This document shows, in pieces, positions 8,285 through 17,647 of a stretch of DNA of 64,000 nt. The stretch lies in contig NZ_CP038026.1 of the NCBI RefSeq assembly GCF_004421005.1, positions 4,960,001 through 5,024,000 of the forward strand. Direction: 5' to 3'. The DNA is from Pseudoduganella plicata (GTDB lineage Bacteria > Pseudomonadota > Gammaproteobacteria > Burkholderiales > Burkholderiaceae_D). Position 1 is the stretch's first letter, and each line of letters begins with the position of its first letter. Position numbers and translations under genes: made by a program. Below the pieces are notes generated by a model. The model saw only the letters and a program-made list of their open reading frames with translations. It searched no databases and was not told where the DNA came from.

Positions 8285-9586
8285 GTGGCTAAGTCAACTG
8301 CGGAAGACGTCGCGGCACTGCAGCGGCAGATCGGCGTGGCCATCCAGGCCGGCCGCGACAACGAGGCGGGCCAGTTGTGGCAACGCCTGCTGGACATCGA
8401 TGGCGCCAATACCAAGGCGCTGTTCGCGCTGAGCCAGCGCGCCTTCCGTGCCGGCGATCTGCAACGTGCCCGCGAACTGCTGGGACACCTCGTCGCGATC
8501 GACGGGCGCGACCAGCAGCAGTGGATCAACCTGGCCGTGGTCTGCCGCGGCCTGCATGACGAGGCCGGCGAGGCGGAAGCGTTGACGGGCGCGCTGACGG
8601 TGGACCCGACCGACATGCTGGCGCAGCTGTTGCGGGGCGACCTGTTCGAGCGGCAGGGACGCCGGCACGAGGCGGCACGCGCGTACGGCGCCGGCGCGAT
8701 GGCGGCGCCGCCCGTCGAGCAGCTGGATCCGTCGTTGCGCCCGCTGCTGCAGCGGGCCCACGCGTTCCAGGAACAATATCGGCGCGACTACGGCGACTGG
8801 ATGGATGCGCACCTGGCGCCGCTGCTGGGCGACCTGCATGGCGAACCGCTGGGGCGCTTCCGCGATGCCGTCGACATCATGTTCGGCCGCAAGCGCCGCT
8901 ACGACCCGCAGCCGGCGCTGTTCTATTATCCGGGCCTGGCGCCGGTGACGTTCTTCGAGCGCGAGCTGTTTCCCTGGATGCCTGCACTGGAAGCCCGGAC
9001 GGAGGCGATCCGCGCCGAATTCCTGGCCGTGCTGGAAGCGCAGCAGGGCTTCGTGCCGTACCTCAGCTATCCGCCGGACCAGCCGCATTTCCAGTTTGCC
9101 CAGCTGAACAACTCGCCCGACTGGAGCGCGTTCCACCTGATCGAACAGGGCCGCATCAACGAGGCCAATGCGGCGCAGTGTCCGGTGACGATGGCCGCGC
9201 TCGCAGACCTGCCGCAGCCCCGTCAGCTCAACCGCACGCCCAGCGCCATGTTCTCGCTGCTGCGGCCGCACACGCGCATCCCGGCGCACACGGGCGTGAG
9301 CAACGTGCGCCTGGTGGGGCACCTGCCGCTGGTTTTGCCGAATCATCTGCCGGGCCAGTGCGCGCTGCGGGTCGGCAACGACGTCCGCGAATGGGAGATG
9401 AACAAGGCGTGGGTGTTCGACGACACGATCGAACACGAAGCCTGGAACGACAGCGATGCCTTGCGCGTGGTGCTGATCTTCGACGTCTGGCATCCGCACC
9501 TGTCGCAGGCGGAACGCACGATGATCACCGCGCTGGCCGACGGTATCGCGCAATATGGCGCCGGCAGCGGCGGCTTCGAGCTGTAA
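8285..9586 (+). CDS. TPR protein fused to an aspartyl/asparaginyl beta-hydroxylase domain
   Basis: The N-terminal half (about 1-165) is a run of tetratricopeptide-like helices ('NTKALFALSQRAFRAGDLQRARELLGHLVAIDG' type repeats). The C-terminal part (about 235-425) is an Asp/Asn beta-hydroxylase domain, a 2-oxoglutarate/Fe(II) dioxygenase fold. His335 ('IPAHTGVSNVRLVGHLPL') and His384 ('DTIEHEAWNDS') are the likely iron ligands. Relatives hydroxylate Asp or Asn in proteins, peptides or lipids; the bacterial substrate is generally unknown. No signal peptide is seen, so it is cytoplasmic. The start is GTG with no clear ribosome site. It lies 10 nt after aroG and probably depends on aroG transcription and translation. 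A link to aromatic synthesis is not evident. Confidence 0.88.
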   Translation: MAKSTAEDVAALQRQIGVAIQAGRDNEAGQLWQRLLDIDGANTKALFALSQRAFRAGDLQRARELLGHLVAIDGRDQQQWINLAVVCRGLHDEAGEAEALTGALTVDPTDMLAQLLRGDLFERQGRRHEAARAYGAGAMAAPPVEQLDPSLRPLLQRAHAFQEQYRRDYGDWMDAHLAPLLGDLHGEPLGRFRDAVDIMFGRKRRYDPQPALFYYPGLAPVTFFERELFPWMPALEARTEAIRAEFLAVLEAQQGFVPYLSYPPDQPHFQFAQLNNSPDWSAFHLIEQGRINEANAAQCPVTMAALADLPQPRQLNRTPSAMFSLLRPHTRIPAHTGVSNVRLVGHLPLVLPNHLPGQCALRVGNDVREWEMNKAWVFDDTIEHEAWNDSDALRVVLIFDVWHPHLSQAERTMITALADGIAQYGAGSGGFEL

Positions 9587-9650
9587 CCCGTGGGGATGCG
9601 CGGAATGCATCATGGCGGCGATCTTAGCCCTGAGAAAACGCGCTGCGCCA

Positions 9651-9688
9651 CAAATTCCCTGTCATACCCCGGTATGACAGGGAATTTG
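9651..9688. repeat. Perfect 18-bp inverted repeat
   Basis: CAAATTCCCTGTCATACC at 9651-9668 and its exact reverse complement at 9671-9688 are separated by CC only. It sits between the convergent hydroxylase and deacetylase genes. There is no T run, so it is not a standard intrinsic terminator, although the cruciform or RNA hairpin could still halt polymerase or protect mRNA ends. No second copy is seen in the window. Confidence 0.7.
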
Positions 9689-9734
9689 CGTCTTGCCGGA
9701 CACGTTTTTCAGGACTAATCTCATCCACCAGCAA

Positions 9735-10652
9735 TCAATCAGCGCTTCCCTGGCGGCACACCGTGGCCGGGTCCAGCCGGCGCGCGGGCGGCCGCGGCAG
9801 CGCGATGCCGCGTCGCCTCGCTTCATTTTCAACGACGTCGCCGCCCGCCGCCTGCGCATACGCCGCATCGGCCTGCGCCGACGCCAGCGTCACATAGCGG
9901 GCGCCGGCAGCCTCGAGCCGCTCCAGCACATCGGGCAGCGTGGCCGCGCTCCACGCGCCCACATGCGTCAGCAGCACCTGCGGGATCACGCGGCCGAACA
10001 GCTGGCGCGACGCTGCCTTCATGCGTGCGATGCCGTCGTCCACCTCGTCCAGATACTGCTTCTTCATCGCACCGATGGCGGCGCTGTCGTTGCGCGCCAG
10101 GCAGTGCGTGTACGCGTCCGTGTAGGCCCAGTCGTCGAACGAGACGCTGACACCGGCCAGCCGGTAGCCCTGCGCCGTCAGCCACGCCAGCGCCGCGCCG
10201 CGCCGGACCGGATCGGTGCCGGTGGAGAGATACGGATAGCGGAACCAGCGCCAGTCCTGCCCCGTCATCCGCGCCGCCACCGCGGCTTCGCCCGCCGCCA
10301 CGTCGGCCTGCCAGGCCGCCAGCGTGGGCGCCGCGTCCAGGCTCAGGTGGCTGTAGGCATGGTTGCCCAGCGGGTGGCCGGCCGAGCGCCACGTCGCCAG
10401 TGCCGCGGCGCTGTCGGGCTCCTGTTCCAGCCGGTTGGCATTCACGAAGCCGAAGGCTTCCGGCACCCCGCGCGCCTTGAACAGCGCAACGTGGCTCGCG
10501 GCGATGTCCGCCCGCGTCATGCCGGACGGCAGCGGACCGTGGGCGGGCAGGTCGTCAACGGTGATGGCGATGTCGAAACGTTCGGGTGGCTGCGCCAGGG
10601 CCGTGGCGGATGCAAGCAGTGCGCCAAGCAGCGCCAGTGTGGTTCCGAACAT
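9735..10652 (-). CDS. Exported polysaccharide deacetylase (NodB-like)
   Basis: A 305-residue carbohydrate esterase 4-type protein. A signal peptide of about 20 residues ends 'ASATALAQ', so it acts in the periplasm or outside. 'IAITVDDLP' carries the catalytic base and metal Asp (family TFDD motif), and 'GHPLGNHAYSHLSL' is the H(S/T)xxH zinc motif. 'WFRYPYL' corresponds to motif 3 (RxPY). Relatives remove N- or O-acetyl groups from chitin, peptidoglycan or xylan; the substrate is not evident here. The ATG has GGGAGA upstream. It stands alone, convergent with the hydroxylase gene and upstream of a hairpin repeat at 10715-10764. Confidence 0.9.
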   Translation of the reverse strand: MFGTTLALLGALLASATALAQPPERFDIAITVDDLPAHGPLPSGMTRADIAASHVALFKARGVPEAFGFVNANRLEQEPDSAAALATWRSAGHPLGNHAYSHLSLDAAPTLAAWQADVAAGEAAVAARMTGQDWRWFRYPYLSTGTDPVRRGAALAWLTAQGYRLAGVSVSFDDWAYTDAYTHCLARNDSAAIGAMKKQYLDEVDDGIARMKAASRQLFGRVIPQVLLTHVGAWSAATLPDVLERLEAAGARYVTLASAQADAAYAQAAGGDVVENEARRRGIALPRPPARRLDPATVCRQGSAD

Positions 10653-10714
10653 GGGGTCTCCCGGATGGATGTTGCGCGATTATGCACCGCGGCGGGCGGG
10701 TAAGGCATGGCTTG

Positions 10715-10764
10715 AAACCGGAGCCTGTCACCGGTTTTTGAAAACCGGTGACAGGCTCCGGTTT
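10715..10764. repeat. GGTGACAGGC-family inverted repeat, copy 2
   Basis: Perfect 24-bp arms at 10715-10738 and 10741-10764 (core ACCGGTGACAGGCTCCGG) are joined by 2 nt. This is the tightest copy of the family. It lies between the deacetylase promoter and the terminator of the receptor gene on the same strand. Confidence 0.85.
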
Positions 10765-10780
10765 GCAGGGCGGGCAACGC

Positions 10781-10809
10781 AAAAAAAACCGCCCGGCAAG
10801 CCGGGCGGT
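10781..10809 (-). terminator. Intrinsic terminator of the third receptor gene
   Basis: Read on the minus strand, ACCGCCCGGC pairs with GCCGGGCGGT around a 2-nt loop, followed by eight T. It lies 24 nt past the stop codon. Confidence 0.92.
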
Positions 10810-10833
10810 AAGCTTACAACACAACAACCGTTA

Positions 10834-13752
10834 TCAGAACCGTGCGCTGGCGCTCAGGAAGATGCGGCGGCCCATCGCGTCATACGTGGATGGATACGTG
10901 TTGCCGTTGCCCAGGCCGGTGGCCAGCTGCGACGTCAGCGGCGGGTCGCGGTCGAACACGTTGTTGATGCCCAGCATGATCGAGTAGTTGCGCTTGTACG
11001 TGTACGTTGCCGTCAGGTCCAGGTAGTCGCGCTTGCCCAGTTCGCGGTCGACGGCATTGGTGCCGTGGCCTTCGGACGTATCGCCGTCGTTGAGCAGCGG
11101 GTTGTCCGACAGGTTCTGCAGCTCCACGCTGTTGAGATGGCGCCAGGTGGCGGCGATATCGACGTTCCACGGGGTGCTCCACGTGCCGCGCAGCTTGTGA
11201 CGCCATTTCGGGTTCGGCGAGCCGCACTTGTTGGCACCATAGTAGCCGACGCAGTCGTACTCGCCTTCGCCCTTGATTTCCTCGGTCGTCAGCTTGTCCA
11301 GGTAGGTGCCGTTGAAGGCCAGGCCGAAGCGGCCCCACTCGCCCAGGCGCATCATGTAGTTCGCGCCCAGGTCGACGCCGCGGGTGTGCTGGCTGCCGAT
11401 ATTCTGTTGCGTGCCGACGATGCGGCCGTTATCGAACAGCCACAGCGAGCCGGTACGGTCACGCGTGATCAGCGAGCAGAAGCGTGCGTCGCCCGTGGCC
11501 AGGCACTTCGACAGCGTGGTGGCCGGATCGACGTTGTCGATCTTGTCGTCCACCTTGATGTCGAAGTAGTCGACCGTCACCGAGAGGTCGCGCGTCGGCG
11601 TCAGCACCAGGCCGAACGTTTTCGACTTGGCTTTTTCCGGCGCCAGGTTGGCATTGCCGCCCTGCAGGTAGTTGTACTGGCCGGCCGGGCTGTCCGAGAT
11701 CGTGCCGTACTGGGCTGCCGTGACGCCGGTGTTCTGGCAGGCGGACAGCGAAGCGGTCGGGTTTTCGCCGGCGCATGGATCGGCGTTCATGTCGAACAGG
11801 TTGTTGCCCTGTGGCGTGTACAGTTCGATCAGGTTCGGTGCCCGCACCGCTTTCTGGTACGTGGCGCGCACGCGCACCTGGTCGATCGGCGACCAGATCA
11901 CGCCCAGGCCGAACGTATTGGTCTTGTTGCCCGTGCTGTAGTTGGAGTGGCGGTAGGAGCCTTCCAGTTGCAGCAGCTTGGCAAACGCCATGTCCTCGAT
12001 CAGCGGCAGCTTGGTTTCGCCGAAGTAGTCGCGCACGGAGTACTGGCCCGTCACGCCGCCCGTCGGGCCGCCCGAACCGGACAGGTCGCCGGCCTGCGTG
12101 GCCGCATCCGTCATCAGTTCCAGCTTCTCGCGGCGGTGTTCGAAGCCGAACGAAACGCCCACGCCGCTCTTGGCCGTCGGCACTTTCCAGCCGTATTCGC
12201 CCAGGTCGGCACCGATCGTCGCACCCTGGAACTGCTGTTCCGTCGAGCCCTTGCGCATGCCCGGGATCTGCAGGTAACCCAGCATTTCCGGCGTGATCGC
12301 GCCCAGCTGATAGACGTTGTACGGCACGCAGGCGGCATCGCCGGATGCGCAGGCGGCCTTGCCGTTGACGTTGATGACGTCCAGGGCCTTGTCGATGCGC
12401 TGCGACGAGAAATAGTTCTCTTCGCTTTGCGAGTAGATCACCTTGGCGGACTGGGCGTACACGTCGTACGACCAGATGCCCAGCTCGCCCTTGACGCCGA
12501 ACAGTTCGCGGAACGACGTGTTGCGGTACTCGGACTGGCGTCCGCCGCCTTCGACGTTGCGGCGGTTGACGACGACTTCGACCGGGTTGGCGGCCGTGAT
12601 GCCCAGCGTGTCCTTCAGCTGCTGCGACAGGAACGGATTGTCGTTGCGCAGGATGGCCGAATTGCCGAAGATGCCGCCCGGCGCGATCTGCGCCACGGTG
12701 CGGTCGTCGTGGAACGAGAAGTCGGAGTAGATCCGCATCTTGTCGTTGACGTCGTAGTGGATGTTGGCGTTGAAGCCGTAGCGCTCGGAAGGACGCTGGT
12801 AGTGGTTGATCGGGCCGAAGTTGTACTGGTCCAGCGCGTTGTTGAAGATGCGCGCATTGCCGCTGGCATCGACAGTGTAGACCTTGCCCTTGTTGGGGCC
12901 GCTCAGCGCCTGGATACGGCCGGTGGCGTTGGTGCCCGAGCCGCCGCAGGCGAAGCCGGTGGCGGTGGAGCTGACGGTGCAGGAGGAAAAGTCGCGGTCG
13001 GCCTGCAGCAGCTCGTCTTCCTTCTTGTAGCTGAAGAAGAGGGTGGCGTTACCCTTGTTGTCGGCGAAGTTCGAGCCCATCAGCAGGCTGGCGTCGCGCG
13101 ATTTGCCGTCCCAGCCCTTGTCGCCGGGCAGCGAGAACTGCGACGGGTTCGAGGCGCCGCGTTCGGACACCAGGCGGGCGATGTCGCCGCCGTTCTGCTG
13201 GTGGTTGAAGCCGCTCATATTGGCTTCGACCTGGATGCCCTGGAAGTTGTCCTGCATGATGAAGTTGACGACCCCGGACACGGCGTCGGAACCGTACACG
13301 GCGCCGGCGCCGCCCGTCAGCACTTCGACGCGCTTGATCAGCGGTGCCGGGATCTGGTTCAGGTCGGCTGCGGTATTGGTCGGGCTGCCCATCGGCAGGC
13401 GCTTGCCGTTGACCAGCACCAGCGTACGCTCGGCGCCCAGGCCGCGCAGGTTGACGGTGGCGGTGCCGGTCGAGCCGTTGACGACGTTGCCGCCCTGGTC
13501 GGCAAACACCTGCGGCATATTGTTCAACAGACTCTCGACGTTACGCACGCCATCCGTCTTGATGTCCTTTGCCGTGATCGTCGTGACCGGGCTCGTGCCT
13601 TCCAGGTTGACCGTCGGAATACGGGAGCCCGTGACTTCCACCTTGGTCATCGGGGCTTCGGCCTGCTGGGCGTGTGCCGCCTGCATCCCGAATGCCATGC
13701 CGGATGCGCAGATCATGCGAATCGAGCGGGACAACAATTTTTCCATTGCCAT
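10834..13752 (-). CDS. TonB-dependent outer-membrane receptor (3 of 5 in cluster)
   Basis: A 972-residue receptor with a signal peptide ending 'FGMQAAHAQQ', then 'KVEVTGSRIP', a plug at about 60-165 ('LRGLGAERTLVLVNGKRLPM', 'VEVLTGGAGAVYGSDAVSGVVNFI') and a barrel ending 'RIFLSASARF'. Its N-terminus 'MEKLLSRSIRM' has the same M-x-EK-x-x-SRS-x-R pattern as the next two receptors, which suggests they arose by duplication. Several Cys pairs in the extracellular loops ('CTVSSTATGFAC', 'CVGYYGANKC') may form disulfides. Two close ATGs are possible (13752, 13746); AGGAAG suits the first. The 'VEVTGSRI' type is common in proteobacteria that grow on polymers or peptides. The ligand is unknown. Confidence 0.93.
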   Translation of the reverse strand: MAMEKLLSRSIRMICASGMAFGMQAAHAQQAEAPMTKVEVTGSRIPTVNLEGTSPVTTITAKDIKTDGVRNVESLLNNMPQVFADQGGNVVNGSTGTATVNLRGLGAERTLVLVNGKRLPMGSPTNTAADLNQIPAPLIKRVEVLTGGAGAVYGSDAVSGVVNFIMQDNFQGIQVEANMSGFNHQQNGGDIARLVSERGASNPSQFSLPGDKGWDGKSRDASLLMGSNFADNKGNATLFFSYKKEDELLQADRDFSSCTVSSTATGFACGGSGTNATGRIQALSGPNKGKVYTVDASGNARIFNNALDQYNFGPINHYQRPSERYGFNANIHYDVNDKMRIYSDFSFHDDRTVAQIAPGGIFGNSAILRNDNPFLSQQLKDTLGITAANPVEVVVNRRNVEGGGRQSEYRNTSFRELFGVKGELGIWSYDVYAQSAKVIYSQSEENYFSSQRIDKALDVINVNGKAACASGDAACVPYNVYQLGAITPEMLGYLQIPGMRKGSTEQQFQGATIGADLGEYGWKVPTAKSGVGVSFGFEHRREKLELMTDAATQAGDLSGSGGPTGGVTGQYSVRDYFGETKLPLIEDMAFAKLLQLEGSYRHSNYSTGNKTNTFGLGVIWSPIDQVRVRATYQKAVRAPNLIELYTPQGNNLFDMNADPCAGENPTASLSACQNTGVTAAQYGTISDSPAGQYNYLQGGNANLAPEKAKSKTFGLVLTPTRDLSVTVDYFDIKVDDKIDNVDPATTLSKCLATGDARFCSLITRDRTGSLWLFDNGRIVGTQQNIGSQHTRGVDLGANYMMRLGEWGRFGLAFNGTYLDKLTTEEIKGEGEYDCVGYYGANKCGSPNPKWRHKLRGTWSTPWNVDIAATWRHLNSVELQNLSDNPLLNDGDTSEGHGTNAVDRELGKRDYLDLTATYTYKRNYSIMLGINNVFDRDPPLTSQLATGLGNGNTYPSTYDAMGRRIFLSASARF

Positions 13753-14011
13753 ATTGTTTGCTTCCTATTCCCGAGTAATTGAATTGCGTTGCACGTTGCT
13801 GCCGCCGTTGCAAGCTCGCAAACTTGTCGTTGCTCATTCATCAAACCATCGCTAGGAATTCTGTGTCAATTGATGCAGTTGGCCGCATTTGGGGCGCGGT
13901 TGCGCTAACACGGTGCAACGGTGCCCGTTAGTCAGTTACATTAGGAAACAAATTGCCGTCGAGTTAAGCGAGGTTGCGTCAACATTACGTGAAGATCAGC
14001 AACTTCTGTGT

Positions 14012-14028
14012 CGCACCAAGCTGGTGCA
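14012..14028. promoter_or_regulatory. NtrC-box-like palindrome upstream of receptor 3
   Basis: CGCACC-AAGCT-GGTGCA differs by one base from the known NtrC consensus TGCACC-N5-GGTGCA. It lies 260 bp upstream of the receptor start at 13752. I found no convincing sigma54 promoter between the two, so regulation by NtrC is a guess. Confidence 0.4.
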
Positions 14029-14230
14029 TTGAAGGAGGAAGGGAGACGATTTATTCTGCAGCGACGTGGTGCCACCGTGACACGTTCGTTACATTATTGC
14101 GACAATTGCACCATCAATGAAGTATTTTAGGCGTTTCGGCAACGACGCTGGCGCTGGCGGAAGCCCTGCCCGGGGACTTTAAAAGTTGCCCCGGCGTCGC
14201 CGCTCGACGCGCTGGGCGGGCAACTGGACG

Positions 14231-14257
14231 AAAAAAAAGGCGACGCAAGCGTCGCCT
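14231..14257 (-). terminator. Intrinsic terminator of the fourth receptor gene
   Basis: On the minus strand AGGCGACGC pairs with GCGTCGCCT around TT, followed by eight T. It begins 28 nt past the stop codon. Confidence 0.92.
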
Positions 14258-14284
14258 TCAGACCATCACAAGGTCGGAAACAGC

Positions 14285-17062
14285 TTAGAAGCGATACGAG
14301 CCGGACAGGTAGAACTGACGGCCCAGCGCGCTGGAGTACGACGGGTTATAGCCCACCTGGTGCGAACCGGCATTACGCAGCGAGAACGGCGGATTGCGGT
14401 CGAACAGGTTGACGATACCGGCGGTGATTTCCACTTTCGGCATTGGACGGTACGCGACCTGGTAGTCGAACGTCGTGTAGCTCGGCACGCGCAGTGTCAC
14501 GCCGTAGCACTCGCCCGGCGAACCGGCCACGATCACGGCGCAGTCGTCTTCCGTCTGCGGCTTGTCGATGTAGCCGTTACGGTAGGCGGCGGTCAGCGTG
14601 TGCGTGAACTGCTTCGTCTCGAACGACGACGAGGCCTTGATCACGTGACGGAAGCTGACGGCGTCGTCGATGCCGTAACGGTTCAGGTCGGTCGTCCACT
14701 CGTCGCTCGTGCCCGGTACCGTGTAGCGCGAACGCAGCAGGTACGTGCCGGCCAGGCGGCTCGTCAGCTTGCCGCCGTAGACGTTGATCTTGTGCGTGAA
14801 GTCGTAGTCGATACCACGGTTCTCGCGCTGGCCGATGTTAATCGGCAGCATTTTCACTGCCAGCACGTCCTGGCCGGTGGCATTGATGTGCTTGACCGTG
14901 TACAGGTCGGTGTACTTGCCCGGATTGGCGAAGATGTCGGCTTCGTTGACTTCCGAAACCTGGTTGCTGATCTTTACGTTCCACAGGTCCAGCGCCATCG
15001 AGATGTTGTTGGTCGGTTCCCAGACGGTGCCGATCGACCACTGTTTCGACTCTTCCGGCTTCAGGTTCGGGTTACCGCCGCGGAAGGCTTCGAATTGCTG
15101 GCGGCCAACGCCGTTGCAGTACGACGCCAGCGGGTGGCCGGTGCCGGTCAGCGGGCACTGGTAGTTACCGCCGGTAACGCCCCAGTCTTCCAGCACGCCG
15201 GCGATTTCCTGCATCGACGCAACACGGAAGCCCGTGCCGGCCGCGGCGCGGAACATCAGGCTCTTGGTGGCGGAGAATTTGCCGGACACTTTCCACGTCG
15301 TGGCGTTTTCCTTGTTGCCGATCTTCTGGCCCGTCAGCTTGTCCTCGACGGCGCCGATCTGGTCGTAACGCAGCGAGCCGGTCAGTTCCAGCTGTTTCGT
15401 CACGGGCATCATCAGCTCGGCATAGGCGCCGGCGTTGTCGCGCTCGAAGCCGCTGTCCACGGCACCGCCGTCGCCTTGCAGCAGCGCGTTCTTCGCCACG
15501 TCTTCGTTGGCCATCGTGTACGACGTGTTGCGGTAGTCGACGCCGACGCCCAGCATGGCCGTGCCGCCAGGCAGCGCGAAGGCGGAACGGGAAGCGCGCG
15601 CGTCCCAGCCCTTCATCGTGACGGTCTGCGTCTGGTACAGGCCGGAGAAATCGCTGGCCAGCAGCGCCGCACGGGTCGCGTCGGAGACGGAGCCCGAGAA
15701 CGGATCGATCGCGCCGGCATCGACGGCCGCCTGGAACCTGTCCGCCCATGGCGTGCCGCCCACATAGTCCGTGGTCTGCTTGTTGCGCGACCAGGTCAGC
15801 GCGGAATTGACATCCCAGCCGAACGCGTTGCCATCGACGCCGACGACAGCATGCGTGGCCTTGGTGCCGTAGTCATAGACGCGGTTGCCCAGGCCCGTGG
15901 CGCGATAGTTGGCGACGGTGCTGACGGCGTTGGCGGCCTGTTCGGCGGTCAGGTTCGGCAGGATGTACTGGTTGTACAGCGACGAGCCCTGGCCGATCGA
16001 GAACTGGGCCGGCAGCGGCGCGATGCTGGCGCGCACGTTCGCTTCCGTGTAGGCGAAGTCGTAGAAGGCGTTGAAGCCGGTCTTGCCGATCTTCAAGCTG
16101 CCGGAGCTGAACAGCGCGTCACGCTTCGTTTCCGGGTTGATTTCGATCGTCGACGGCGAATCGAAGTAGCAGTTGCCGTCGCCGAAGAAGTCGTGGTTCA
16201 GGGGTGCGCAGCCGCCGTTGGCCAGTGCGTACGGGTTCAGGTTGACGTTGCTCGTGGTGCCGTCGGCTTTGCGGTACTTGACCGTTGCATTGCCGGGAAT
16301 GGCGCGCGAGGAGCCGTTGATGAACTGGAGCGCTTTGCCGTTGGCCGGGTCGGTGAAGTTGATGACGCCGGTCCTGGCGAAGTCGCGCTGCGATGCGCGC
16401 AGCGACTTCTGCTCGTCGTGGCTGGCCGAGAAGAACACGCTGTAGCCGTCGTCGTCGATGTCGCCGAAGCCCTTCGAGATCGAGACCGAGTTCGACGCGC
16501 CGCCCGATTCCTGCGGACGGTTGTACTTGGCGTTGATCTCCCAGTCGGAGGCGCCTTTCTTCAGGATGAAGTTGACGACGCCGGCAATGGCGTCCGCGCC
16601 GTACAGGGCGGAGGCGCCGTCCGTCAGCACTTCCACGCGCTCGATGGCCGAGAGGGGAATGGAATTCAGGTCGATCGTCGTGCCCGAGTTGGCGGGCGCG
16701 ATGCGGCGGCCATTGAGCAGCACGAGGGTGTAGGCCGAGCCGATATCGTGGATCGATGCCGTCGTCACGCCGCCGCCGCCGCCGCCGACGGAGTCGGCCG
16801 CCACGGAGAAGCCCTGCATGGCGGGGATCTGCTGGATGAAGTCCGTCACGGTCGTGACGCCGGACTTCTTGATGTCTTTCTGGTTGAACGACTGCACCGG
16901 CAGCGACGCTTCGGCAGCGATACGCTTAATGGAGGAACCGGTGATTTCAACGCGCTGCATGGGCTGGTCGGCGGCTTCCTGGGCGGTCGCGGCCTGCATG
17001 CCCATGACCAGGCTGCCCGCGAACATCACGCGCAGGGAACGAGACAGAACTTTCTCAATCAT
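14285..17062 (-). CDS. TonB-dependent outer-membrane receptor (4 of 5 in cluster)
   Basis: A 925-residue receptor. The signal peptide 'MIEKVLSRSLRVMFAGSLV' ends near 'AATAQEAA', then comes 'MQRVEITGSSIKR'. The plug (about 55-165) contains a run of six glycines ('VGGGGGGVTT') just before 'IHDIGSAYTLVLLNGRRIAP'. The usual 'LRGLG' of the sister proteins is replaced by 'IHDIG', a small oddity in a conserved plug loop. The barrel ends 'QFYLSGSYRF'. The 585-bp upstream region holds its promoter. The ligand is unknown; proximity to an oligopeptide-type ABC transporter at 20883-24519 makes peptides one possibility. Confidence 0.93.
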   Translation of the reverse strand: MIEKVLSRSLRVMFAGSLVMGMQAATAQEAADQPMQRVEITGSSIKRIAAEASLPVQSFNQKDIKKSGVTTVTDFIQQIPAMQGFSVAADSVGGGGGGVTTASIHDIGSAYTLVLLNGRRIAPANSGTTIDLNSIPLSAIERVEVLTDGASALYGADAIAGVVNFILKKGASDWEINAKYNRPQESGGASNSVSISKGFGDIDDDGYSVFFSASHDEQKSLRASQRDFARTGVINFTDPANGKALQFINGSSRAIPGNATVKYRKADGTTSNVNLNPYALANGGCAPLNHDFFGDGNCYFDSPSTIEINPETKRDALFSSGSLKIGKTGFNAFYDFAYTEANVRASIAPLPAQFSIGQGSSLYNQYILPNLTAEQAANAVSTVANYRATGLGNRVYDYGTKATHAVVGVDGNAFGWDVNSALTWSRNKQTTDYVGGTPWADRFQAAVDAGAIDPFSGSVSDATRAALLASDFSGLYQTQTVTMKGWDARASRSAFALPGGTAMLGVGVDYRNTSYTMANEDVAKNALLQGDGGAVDSGFERDNAGAYAELMMPVTKQLELTGSLRYDQIGAVEDKLTGQKIGNKENATTWKVSGKFSATKSLMFRAAAGTGFRVASMQEIAGVLEDWGVTGGNYQCPLTGTGHPLASYCNGVGRQQFEAFRGGNPNLKPEESKQWSIGTVWEPTNNISMALDLWNVKISNQVSEVNEADIFANPGKYTDLYTVKHINATGQDVLAVKMLPINIGQRENRGIDYDFTHKINVYGGKLTSRLAGTYLLRSRYTVPGTSDEWTTDLNRYGIDDAVSFRHVIKASSSFETKQFTHTLTAAYRNGYIDKPQTEDDCAVIVAGSPGECYGVTLRVPSYTTFDYQVAYRPMPKVEITAGIVNLFDRNPPFSLRNAGSHQVGYNPSYSSALGRQFYLSGSYRF

Positions 17063-17647
17063 TGCAACTTCTTTCGGAAAATGGGAAAAACAACCCGCGC
17101 CGGGTGGGGGCGGAGAAGGCGCAGCCCTCGCTGCTTTACTCTTGGTTACTATGGTCTAGTGACTGTGAGCCCTGCGATTTCTCACAAAAAATCACGGGGT
17201 CTGTATCAAACCACCACGGCAGCGGTTTTGTCAATTTTTGTTTGGCTTTGTAAGCAACTGTGAATGTTTTATGCCAACAAATTGTGGTTTTCTATAGTGT
17301 TGCTGAGACGAAATGGTAAATACAGCAATAAAGAGTTTGTCAATGAATTAATGGGGGCCGCCATCCATCGAGCGGGGTGAAGTCCGGCAACCGACGCCGT
17401 TCGGGGGAGGGGAGCCGGACGGCGCCGGTGATCGGCGTCGGCGTGCCGTTGGCGGCCGTCGGGGCAACGAACCGGGTCCAGCACGGAAGCCGGACCGGAT
17501 TTTCCATGGATGTGGAACGTGACATGACGTCCCATCAGTATTGACGCGGATGTGGTTGGGCGACACATTCAACAAGAAAGGGACCGGTGCCGCTACGGAC
17601 GAATGTCCGAAGCGGCACCGGTCCCCCGGCCGTCATTCGCGGTGCGA
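17063..17647. other. Intergenic region between receptors 4 and 5
   Basis: A 585-bp gap. Bases 17063-17340 are AT-richer and should hold the promoter of the receptor starting at 17062. Bases 17350-17530 are as GC-rich as coding DNA, and short minus-strand frames of 60-100 residues are open there, but none has a recognisable domain or a good ribosome site. The end carries the terminator of receptor 5. Confidence 0.5.
17580..17625 (-). terminator. Long hairpin after the fifth receptor gene
   Basis: Fifteen-bp perfect arms (17580-17594 and 17611-17625, GGGACCGGTGCCGCT) enclose a second small stem CGGAC-GAAT-GTCCG. On the minus strand it is followed by the weak T-rich tract TTTCTTGTTG. It lies 22 nt past the stop at 17648, so it is a probable terminator or mRNA-protecting hairpin. 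Confidence 0.7.

Larger units (their letters stand above)
13753..14284. other. Intergenic region between receptors 3 and 4
   Basis: A 532-bp gap with lower GC than its neighbours holds the regulatory region of the receptor gene starting at 13752 and, at its far end, the terminator of the receptor ending at 14285. It contains the palindrome at 14012-14028 and several TTGCACC or GGTGCAA half-sites (for example near 13911 and 14106). I see no coding frame with support. No clear -35/-10 pair stands out. Confidence 0.6.

Noticed and set aside
17340..17568. Short minus-strand frames of 60-100 codons in the GC-rich part of the gap between receptors 4 and 5
   Set aside because: No recognisable domain, no convincing ribosome site and several overlapping frames of equal quality; possibly an old remnant, but not supportable.
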